Part shown: in pieces, positions 55,601 to 64,000 of the stretch
How the letters are laid out: the number at the start of each line of letters is the position of its first letter
Numbering within the stretch: position 1 is the first letter of the stretch
DNA from: Valencia hispanica
Taxonomy: Eukaryota; Chordata; Actinopteri; Cyprinodontiformes; Valenciidae
Reading direction: 5' to 3'
Length of the DNA: 64,000 nucleotides
NCBI GenBank assembly: GCA_963556495.2
Contig: OY747715.1
Location: 13,009,239-13,073,238, forward strand
Program-made: the position numbers and the translations under genes
Notes under the pieces: model-generated
What the model saw: only the letters and a program-made list of their open reading frames with translations
Databases searched by the model: none
What the model was told of the DNA's origin: nothing

Positions 55601-58264
55601 ATGGACTCTCCCACAGTTACCATGTTGCCCAGTCTCTCTGTTATAACTAAATCACGAGTGCTGATCTTAACTAAGTCAAGTAAGGCCTGCAGTGTTTTGC
55701 ATGTTGTTTTGGGTTCTTTTGTGACTTCCTGGATGAGTCATTAAAGTCGTTTTGAAGTAATTCTGGTAGGCTGGGCACTCCTGGGAATGTTCCAGCACTG
55801 TTCCATGTTTTCTCCAGTGGTGGATTCTGGTTCTCACTGCCGTTCCCTGGAGTCCCAAAGCCAAATGGCTTTGTAACCCTTTCCAGACAGATAGATCTAG
55901 TCTCAGATTCAATTTTGTCAGTGCAATAGGCTTTTTGAGATCTTTAAGCCTACTTCATGCTGTCAGTCAGGTTCTTCTAAGTACCGTACTTTCTTGATTT
56001 GACAGGTCAGTCAAATATCTGCCCTGGGTGTGGCTTGGCTCAGGGTCAGATTGGTTCGGATAGCTGTTTTGATATAATAAATGAATTCATAATTTTACTG
56101 CTTTTTGAATTTGACCTGGTTTTCATTGTCTTAAAATCTAATTTGATTGATTTGAAGCATTTAAATATGACCAAGGAATCTAAATCAGGAGCCAAACACA
56201 TGTTTTCACATGTAAGGAATAACTTGTCTCTGCTTCAGTAAATGTTGATAAACAAATCTAAATTAAGTAATCATCTGACGCCGAGTAAAATGTCTGAATC
56301 CTTTACCAATGCCCTGTTTTCTCCTACAGGGCATTCATCACCTGGCTCGCTAATGGAGATGCTATTCGTATCTTCAAAATGATCAAGAAGGACGACGGGA
56401 CCTTCAGCTTCAAGGCTGCCTCGGAGGATTTCCCCCAGAAACACAAGGCCCCGATACTCAACATTGGTATCGCAGAGACGGGTAAAGAAACACATCAGTA
56501 TGTCGGGTGCAGACTTTTGCACAGACACGAGGATCCTAATCGTTTCTTCTCTACAGGCAAGTTCATCATGAGTGCCTCCACAGACACCACCATCCTTATC
56601 TGGGATCTGAAAGGAGAGCTTCTGGCCTCAATCACCACTAATCAGATGACCAATTCTTTTGCAGCCGTCTCCCCCTGCGGCAGGTCAGGCTCAACCCAAC
56701 AACTGACCTTTTCCACTTGAAACGTTTATTGCAGCACTTTATGATGCGCATTGAGAAAGAACCAAGACTGATTGATTCCGTCATGCTCTCTGCCTACATC
56801 CTCAGGTTTGTAGCATCCTGTGGCTTCACTCCTGATGTGAAGGTTTGGGAGGTTTGCTTCGGAAAAGGAGGAGAGTTCAGAGAGGTCGCCAGAGCATTTG
56901 ACCTGAAGGGCCATTCTGCAGGGGTTCATGCATTTGCGTTTTCCAATGACTCTCACAGGTAATAAATTATCTTTTTTCCAAACCAGTGAAGGTGGGTCCT
57001 TTTCATATTTGGGGATAAAATAAATAATGCAGCATTTATAAAAACACATTTTCCTTTTCTTTCAGTTTTCTTTTATGTATTTATAGAAAGCTAATTGAGC
57101 AGACTGAAAGCAATAACACATATTGGGTGAATATATGGCTTAGTCAGCAGCCAGTAATATAAAACAAGCACTCTGAAAATGAAGTAAAAGCTTTTCTTGT
57201 TTTTCTTTTGGTTCTCTAATCATCTTTTTGCATTTTAACACCCTTTTTTAACAACATTGACTCAAACCTAAAGTAGTTGACTAATCTCCAGGAAATTAAA
57301 TACACACATTTGGCACATAAAACATTCTCGAAATCATAAATTTGAACTTTTTGACCTACATCCAAAGCGCTATGTGTAATAGAAAGCAAAAACTGCCCAT
57401 CACACTGAGATCACCATCCCCATGGTCAAACCTGGTGGTAGCAGCATCATGCTCTGAGGATGCTGTTCTTTAGCAGGGACAGGGAGGCTGGTGAAGCGGA
57501 GTACAGGGTAATCCTGGAAGAAAACCTGAAAGACATGAGGCCGGAATAGTTTTGATCAAACCATCTTTATTCACCCAAGTCGGATTTGTTAAATCGGGAA
57601 TATAAACAAATTTTTTGGTAACTTAAATATTGAAAGAAGAGAAGCAAGGTAAGCTTTCACCAAGTTTTACGGTAGATGGTGAATGAGGAAAAAGTGTTTC
57701 ATGCTGCACTGATTGCTGTCTCTCTGCTGTTTTAAGGTCTTTTTTTTTTTTTTTGCACATATGTTAAGTATAACACACAGCTTTGTTTTTCTTTCACTGA
57801 TCAGAATGGTGACTGTGTCAAAAGATGGCACGTGGAAGCTGTGGAACACCGATGTGGAGTACAAAAAGCAGCAGGATCCGTACCTCCTGAGGACAGTTCC
57901 CTGCTCCTCGTCTGATGGCAGCAGAGTGGCCTTGTCTCCGGATGGTCGCGTGGTTGCCGTCAGCGACGGCTGCAACGTGACGATGTTCGATGCCGCCACC
58001 GGGAACCTAGAGGAGGAGCTGCGCGGCGTTCACAGCGAGGAGATCACCGACATCAGGTTCGACATAAACAGTCGCTTCCTGGTGTGCAGTGGAGACAAGG
58101 CCATCCGAGTGTTTCACAACGCGCCTGGTTACCGGGCGGCCATCAGGGACATGCAGGACATGCTGAAAAAGGCCCAGAATGAGGCCATGAAGCAGAGACT
58201 CCATCAGCAGATCAGAGAGGCTCAGAGCGCTCTGGAGACTGTGCTAGCTGCTCCCGCCGAGTGA
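52659..58264 (+). CDS. tbl2: Transducin beta-like protein 2 homologue (ER-anchored WD40 protein)
   Basis: In mammals TBL2 is an ER-membrane protein that binds PERK and takes part in stress-responsive translation. Exons: 52659-52785, 54129-54250, 54868-55052, 56330-56481, 56557-56683, 56806-56958, 57805-58264. They close in phase to 441 aa (human 447). Residues about 3-25 (VAALVALTLLLGALVILVAL) form an N-terminal membrane anchor, followed by a basic linker (KKQKQDKQRSRKDK). WD40 repeats follow, with GHSGNVTCLDFSSNGKYLAS, TVRIWS, ILIWDLKG, VKVWEV, GHSAGVHAFAFS and WKLWNTD. The end is a charged helix (MLKKAQNEAMKQRLHQQIRE). The start was chosen as the ATG directly before the anchor. Confidence 0.96.
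53112..53712 (-). mobile_element. Internally deleted non-LTR retrotransposon derivative, second copy
   Basis: Read on the minus strand, it starts with 'gatgcgtaaccatggcaacaagg' and 'ttttacaactgggag', and ends 'ttccctttggggtaaataaag'. This matches the 5' and 3' parts of 37715-38345. The middle differs and keeps more 3' coding remnant. It lies in tbl2 intron 1. Confidence 0.6.
53660..53673. promoter_or_regulatory. X-box palindrome inside retrotransposon copy
   Basis: GTTGCCATGGTTAC is an exact RFX-type X-box. The sister copy has ATAACCATGGCAAC at 37892-37905. The site lies in the presumed 5' region of the element, where it could serve the element's own promoter. Confidence 0.4.
55230..55975. 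repeat. DNA-transposon-derived repeat in tbl2 intron 3
   Basis: Contains 'gtgtaaaaagtaattgctccc', 'gtccagactttgattaggccactcc' and 'ttttgggttcttttgtgacttcctgg', blocks common in fish DNA transposon remnants. A poly-T run (55201-55220) precedes it. No open frame. Confidence 0.55.
57390..57550 (+). mobile_element. Tc1-like remnant in tbl2 intron 6
   Basis: The sequence 'cctggtggtagcagcatcatgctctgaggatgctg' is a decayed GGSSIML-G block, followed by 'agggacagggaggctggtgaa'. Short, with broken frames. Confidence 0.6.
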
Positions 58265-58349
58265 AGGAATGCACAAAGAGCCACGCTGGGATGGTTGACA
58301 TCAGTTTTCCTTTTTCTGTCAAGAAAAATTTCAATCTGCATGGAGTTTT

Positions 58350-58355
58350 AATAAA
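58350..58355 (+). terminator. Polyadenylation signal of tbl2
   Basis: AATAAA 86 nt after the stop codon, giving a very short 3' UTR. TG-rich sequence follows at about 58385-58412. Confidence 0.7.
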
Positions 58356-58599
58356 ATTCTCTTTTTATGTAAGGATTAAAAGCAATGTGTTCAAACACTG
58401 CTGTTTTGTTTACAATTTTCTTGGTTAACCTCAAACTTGATGACAAAAATGGCCCCATTTACTACACTTTGTTTTACTGCCTGTTACCGAGATAATGTCC
58501 AAATTCTTAAAGGCATTAATCTCTCTTCAAAAAATCTTCTTCTTTTTTTAAGTTAAAGGGAAATTATGTTCTGAGATGTCTAGTTCAGGTGGGATATTC

Positions 58600-59420
58600 T
58601 ACTGACAGAACAACTATATGTGGTGTGCTCTATAAATGTGGCTTTTTGTAGAATAAAGGACCTAGACGGAAGCCATTGCTGCAAGAACATCAAGTCCAAT
58701 TTAAAGTTAGCCGCAATCCATCTAGGGGAGGGGACACAGCAAAAGTGGAATGTGGTGCTCTGGTCAGATGAGATCAAATGCCAAATTTCTGGGTTGAATG
58801 TAAAATGCTATGTGGAGGAAAACTGACTGCACATCACCCTGAACACAACATCTTCATGTTAAAACATGGTGGTGGAAGTGGCATGCTATGAGGATGCGTT
58901 TTTGTTTTTACCTAGCAGGGACAGGGAAGCTTTCAAGAGTTGATGGGAAGACGGATGGAGACAAATACAGGACGATCGTGGAAGAACTTTTTTGGAGGCT
59001 GCAAGATACTGTTTATGGTGGAAGTATCATACTGAGGGGAAGCTGTCCAGAGTTAAATATACAACAATCATGGAAGAAAACCATTTGGAGGCTGTAAGAG
59101 ACTAGTGAAACGTGATGGAGGTATCATGCTGTGGGATGTGCTTGGGCTAATTAACAAAAAAGAACGAGCAAAAACGTTCTAGACATGCAAAGCTACTAGA
59201 GGCATTCACTAAAAGACCTGCAGTCTGAATCAAAAGATGGTTCCACAAGGTGTTGACTCTGGGGCGCTGAAATGCACATATTTTGTAAAGAACTTTGAAA
59301 ACTACTCATTTCCATCTGCTTTATAATGTTCGCTAACTTGTGTTGGTCTATCACACAAAATCCCCAAAATATGTTGAAGTTTGTGGTTTTAACTTGATAA
59401 AAAATAAAAAGGCCTTCGTG
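58600..59420 (+). mobile_element. Tc1-like remnant between tbl2 and mybbp1a
   Basis: The plus strand contains 'gtgctctggtcagatgagatcaaatgcc' (VLWSDEIKC), 'aaaacatggtggtggaagtggcatgctatgagg' (KHGGGSGML-G) and a right end 'tgtgttggtctatcacac' at 59339-59357. The 'ctggggcgctgaa' and 'gatggaga' blocks appear duplicated. Non-functional. Confidence 0.65.
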
Positions 59421-59751
59421 GTAAGAATATTTAGCCAAGTCAGGTATACTGCTGAGAAATCATTTTATAAATAAATGAACCGTACCCGCCTGTTTCTTTA
59501 TCTTTTTATGGATCTTTATTTGAAGGCTGACTTTGTTGTTGGGGATAATTTTTAAAGAGAGCGAGAGAAAAAAAAACACATTTGATCACAATTTAAGAAT
59601 CGCTAACTCCTCCACCTGTTCGCCGCGCCGCTACTTGTGCCGGCGTGTAAATGATGCGCACGCCCCTCTAATACCACCCGGAAGTGGTACTCGTTCGTGC
59701 TGCACGTTGTTCAGCAGCATGACTAGCAACCCGTGCTGGATCTGAGAGCAG

Positions 59752-62700
59752 ATGTCTGCAGAGATGGTGGTGGTCTCGGTGAGATCAGCGGAGCCGCTCC
59801 GGCCGGCCGGGATGCTACAACAGAACCGAGTCTTCCTCGATTTCTTCTGGGACCTGGCCAAACCGGACCAGGAGGTCCGGCTGAAGGCGGTGGAGGACCT
59901 GATCCAGTACCTGAAAACAGAAAACAAGGTGAGAGACACACAGCATGTCCTGTTGGAAAGTTTTCCAACTGTGGCACTGTTAAAATATTAAAGTTATTCA
60001 CTATGAAAACCGATATTTCACACATAAACTCGCTATTTATACTTCAAGGCTGATAACTTGCAGTAGTTTAAACATCCAATGTAAGTAAATAAAATGAAAT
60101 GGATTTAAAATATCAGATGTCTTAATAATGAAGAAACATTTTTAATAACCTGTGTAGAATATATCAACATGAAAATCTATAACGTATGTCTTATTAGAAT
60201 GGGAGAGAAAAGGCCAAATGGAGAAAATAAGTTTGTGTTTTCTAACAATAACTAAAAAGTGGGGCCTGTATTTTTTTTTTCAGCCACTTTTCCTTTTATA
60301 CCCCAGAATAAAATCCTGTGCTGCCTTCGGAAGTAAACAATTAGTAGAGAGAATCCACCTGCTGTGTGATTTAATCTCGTCCTTAAAACAGCATCTTCAC
60401 TCTGAAACATGGTGGTGACGTCATCACGCTGTGGGGAGGATTTTAATCAGCAGGGACAGGGAAGCTAAATACACGACAGATCCGGTAGAGGAGCCGTCAG
60501 AGGCTGCAAACGACTTGAGACTGGCTCATGTTCCAGCAGGACATCGACCTGAAACATACAGCCAGAGCCACGATGAGAGGGTGTAGATCAAAGCATATTT
60601 ATGTGTTATACTCATCTATGACATTAAAATTTTGTTTTATGAAAGCTGGATAGTTGGTAGGACAAAATGTAACATTTGGGAGTATATTAAGAGATAAAAA
60701 GTGCTTCATGATGTTCTGATTACTCTGTGTGCGGCAGGCTGATGAGCTGGAATATACGTTTAAAAGGCTGGTGGACGGACTGGCCCACACTCGGGAGACG
60801 GCCAGACCCGGGTTCAGCCTGGCTCTGGGGCAGGTGAGGGAACCGCCGGCCGGCCTGATTCTTCTTGCACAAGGGGAGTCGAGACAATTATGTTTATCTT
60901 GTCCCGACTATAATACTGCTTAGAACTGATTTAGTTTTGCGACAAAACGATGAAAATCCATTTAATTATCAGGGCTGAGCAGAAAATAAATGATCAAACT
61001 GTGATCCTAATAAGTTTCCCCCCCCCCTAAGGTGTTGAGTGCCTTTGAAGACGTTTCCCTGCAGAGCGTACTCGACAGAATCAAAGAAAAACACAACTTG
61101 CAGGCTGTGAAAAAGGTACGTTTTCAACTTTTGGACATCACAGAAACATCACAGCACAGAAACCTTCATTTAAAGGATGTTTAAACACCAAAACCTTGTT
61201 GGTTTTTTTTGGTTCTTTAGAAGCTTGCCAGGAATGCCATGTTTGGGAACCTGTTTGGTGTCCTCGCCCTTCATCAATCGGGGCGCCTTGTCAAAGTAAG
61301 TTCACTTCTCAGTTCTTCCATGAAAGGCCTTCAAGAACCAAGTAAGGTAGCAGGTTGATTGCTCTTTTGGCAGTTTCTTATCCTCTGTTAGAAATGCACA
61401 GAAAATACCTAATTTTAGAATCGTGTATTCAAATGTGATATGACATGTATGTTAGGCAGCCCTTGACCAGATATGTGGATGTAATGCTCAGTGCTAAAAA
61501 AGGAAAAGAGAGTAAATTTCTTTAAGATTTGGAAGAGAACAGTGAAAAATGAAAAAGCGATGGTTTAACACACGTATATAAAAGGTTTTTGAGCTTGTTT
61601 TTCCGTCTCTGCAGGAGCCCCAGGTGGTGCTGGGATGCGTGCAGCTCCTTCAGAGCCTGAGCCAATATAAACAGCACCTAAAGGACCTGCCCAGCAAGAC
61701 CATGGCAGACATCCTCATGGAGGTGACAACAGCAGCTTGGTTGCACCTTCACATTCCCGCCGCTGTAAGCTGTTCACATCCTTTAACTCTCTGTTTTCTG
61801 GGCCAACAGATACCAGAGGAGGTGTTCGAGGAGATGCTGCTGGGCGCTCTGCAGGCTGACCTGGCGTTGGCCTTCAGGACTCCGGAGCAGCTGCAGCTGC
61901 TGCTGGTGGCGCTGCAACGCTTCCCCCAGGCCCTGAAACCCAAGAAGCTCAAGAAGCTGCTCGGCTCCTCCACCATCATCAATGCAGACAACATCCCAAA
62001 GTAAGAATCTGCTCGGTAGCTCACCTCATTAGGATTTGCTAATCCAATAGTGGGCACTGCTGCAGTTTTTATTTTTATGGGTTTGTAGAATGGGTTTTTT
62101 TTTATTTCAAGATATGGTAGTTTTTGCTCAAGGGTTTGCACTTCAAGCAAAAACAACAAAAGAGACGAATCAAACAATCAGCCAAATTTCCCCTGATCAA
62201 CTGATTTGTAATCCGCTGATCAAATCTTGAAAAATGTCAACATTTAAAACTCACATGTTTTTTTTATTTATTTCGTTTTGGATTATAATGCATCAACAAG
62301 CAGAATTTTCCTTTGATGCACTTTGTTTTGAGTTTAGTAAAAATCAGATTAGGGTCACTGGCTCTGATGCATAAATGGGGATAATATAGTAATCACTTTA
62401 TAATTTTTTCCCCACTCCATAACTTACTGCCTCAATCTAGGAACCTGCAGTATTTTCTAAGTTCATGGTCAACGTTGGTTGCATGTTTATTTTTTTTATA
62501 TTCGTATCCATAATGCGTGACAACCAGTTGCTTTCCTTGTACTCTGTGGTGTCAGCAATGCATTACAGACAGGCTTTTTTGTTTTTTTTGAGTGGCCTCA
62601 ATTATAGTGCTTGGAAAGAAGCTAAAATATGACAAAATCCTAATTGCCCCTCAAACTATTTGAGGAGTGGGCATCTCCCTGTGAGCTCTCTAAAATAAAT

Positions 62701-64000
62701 ATGGTCACACACTGCTAATAATATATATATACTTTTTATTTTTTAAAGAATTATGTACCTCACTTCATTCTTTCTTGTTATAGAACTGAAATAATTATTC
62801 TGGTCAAACCTGAACTGATTTATTCAGCAGCTTAGCAGAGATCCTTGAAAATATACGTTACGTTTATCAAGCTCTTATTCTGATTGTGAAAACAATAATA
62901 AATAAATACAAATTAATGCTTTTTTTTGCCTTTATTTCCCTGTTATATTGAGACAATTGCGAAAATTTCAAGTCAAGTTTATTTATAAAGCGCTTTACAA
63001 ACAGCATTACAGCTGACCAAAGTGCTGTACTGTTAGATTGAAAAGGAAAAACAGACAAAAAAATAACAGGATACAACAACAAACAAACTGCCCCAATATC
63101 ATATTATCAATATCACAATATAAATAAAGAATATAGAATACTAAAAGTGTTAACACAACCAAATAAAACAAACGTCAACTACCAAAAGCTATGGTAAAAC
63201 ATAAGACTACAACATAAGGACTACTCAGATCTGAATTGTTAAAACTTCTTCTTTGAAATCCAGTTTATTTGTGATACCCTAATCTAGTTTATATTCTTTG
63301 CTTTCCCTAAAATATAGTTGAGATTTTGTCTGGTCTCATCCTTGTGAGCCCAACCTGGCGTAAAGCTGTTTACCAGAAGCATGGCAGACAACATTTGCTT
63401 GTGACATTACATATTAAAATAAAAAAGACAGTCCAAAGTAACCAAAACAAGAGTAATCTCTGCTCAATCTTATAAAAGAAATATGTACGTCTTAACTGGC
63501 CAGCACATCCATTTTGGCATTTACTCATCTGTTTGCCCGTCTCCTGTCTGGCAGGTTAGTTGAGGTGTTGAAGATGGCGGCCCGCTCAGTGAAGAAGGAG
63601 CTCGTCCTCCCCACCGTTGCCCTGGACCTGCTTAAGCTCTCCCTGAAAGAAGACAGCTTCCAGCTGTTCTGGGAGAAAGGCATCACAGAGGGAATGTTCA
63701 AGGAGCCGTCCGGACCGACACAGTGAGTCCATAACCTGGAGGGACTAAACTGGCTGTCAGCTATTGTGATGAAATGATTCTGCTGGTGAAATGAGGAATT
63801 TACTCAAACTAACCAGCTCCAAGCAAACATTTATTGTTCACTTTCTATTCAGTCCTTACATTTTTTAATTCTGTAGGCATCACTTTTCCTCCTTTATTGG
63901 CAGTTACTTTCAGTCTAATGATGTGTTTTCGTGCGGTGCAGTTTCCTGAGCTTTCGTCTGCTGGGCAGCGCCCTGCCTCTGCTGTCCTTATCCCAGCTAA
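59752..64000 (+). CDS. mybbp1a: Myb-binding protein 1A homologue, 5' part
   Basis: A nucleolar protein with roles in rRNA transcription, ribosome assembly and p53 regulation; its N-terminal part belongs to the DNA polymerase V/MYBBP1A family of armadillo-like repeats. Exons in the window: 59752-59928, 60738-60833, 61032-61115, 61221-61295, 61615-61722, 61810-62000, 63555-63722, 63942 to the window edge. All phases agree. Matching blocks are FLDFFWDLAKPDQE, TRETARPGFSLALGQ, LFGVLALHQSGRLVK, LVEVLKMAARSVKK and the final FRLLGSALPLLS. About 315 residues are visible of a family near 1300. MSAEMVVV is the first ATG of the open frame; a second, at 59764, is also possible. Confidence 0.95.
60395..60590 (+). 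mobile_element. Tc1-like remnant in mybbp1a intron 1
   Basis: The sequence 'gaaacatggtggtgacgtcatcacgctgtggggagg' is a decayed KHGGDVITLWGG, followed by 'cagcagggacagggaagc' and 'catgttccagcaggacatcgacctgaaacatac' (decayed QQDIDPKHT). Dead remnant. Confidence 0.7.
62001..63554. other. mybbp1a intron 6 with a dispersed repeat
   Basis: From about 62965 to 63120, 'aagtcaagtttatttataaagcgctttacaaacagcattacagctgacc' is the start of a common teleost repeat that continues as AT-rich sequence. The rest has no gene, RNA or clear repeat ends. The minus frame at 61749-62177 is antisense of exon 6. Confidence 0.5.

Overview
This is vertebrate nuclear DNA, almost certainly from a teleost fish. It has small exons in larger introns with GT-AG boundaries, and the five recognisable genes align best with fish and vertebrate proteins. 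The introns are full of fish-type DNA transposons (Tc1-like, PIF/Harbinger, hAT), a tRNA-derived SINE and non-LTR retrotransposon fragments. I cannot name the species. There are no operons, CRISPR arrays or prokaryotic features.

Layout. Positions 1-2735 hold transposon debris and no gene I can support. mks1 (ciliary transition zone) lies on the minus strand at 3045-21559 as 18 exons (562 aa). Its introns hold one isolated Harbinger element (5143-6988) and a train of three Harbinger elements joined end to end (15236-20509). zw10 (kinetochore and Golgi-ER tethering) is head-to-head with mks1, on the plus strand at 24350-34763, as 16 exons (767 aa). An intact Tc1-like transposon (36074-37691) and an internally deleted retrotransposon separate it from pom121 (nuclear pore membrane protein, plus, 38785-49463, 13 exons, 1145 aa). 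tbl2 (ER-anchored WD-repeat protein, plus, 52659-58264, 7 exons, 441 aa) follows. The 5' part of mybbp1a (nucleolar protein, plus, 59752 to the window end, 8 exons seen) runs off the right edge.

I assembled every gene exon by exon from both strands. All junction phases close, and exon numbers and lengths match what I recall of the vertebrate families. The one non-canonical junction is a GC-AG intron in mks1. The five host genes are unrelated housekeeping or ciliary genes and do not form a pathway.

The most interesting content is the transposon archaeology. Three Harbinger elements share single CAG duplications, and the rebuilt empty site resembles the known Harbinger3 target of zebrafish and falls inside an older Tc1-like transposase remnant. 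There is an intact Tc1-like transposase with 38 residues between the last two catalytic positions. A three-level nest in a pom121 intron ends in a hAT element with a perfect 8-bp duplication. RFX-type X-box palindromes are carried by repeats. I did not find a convincing wholly new biological system.
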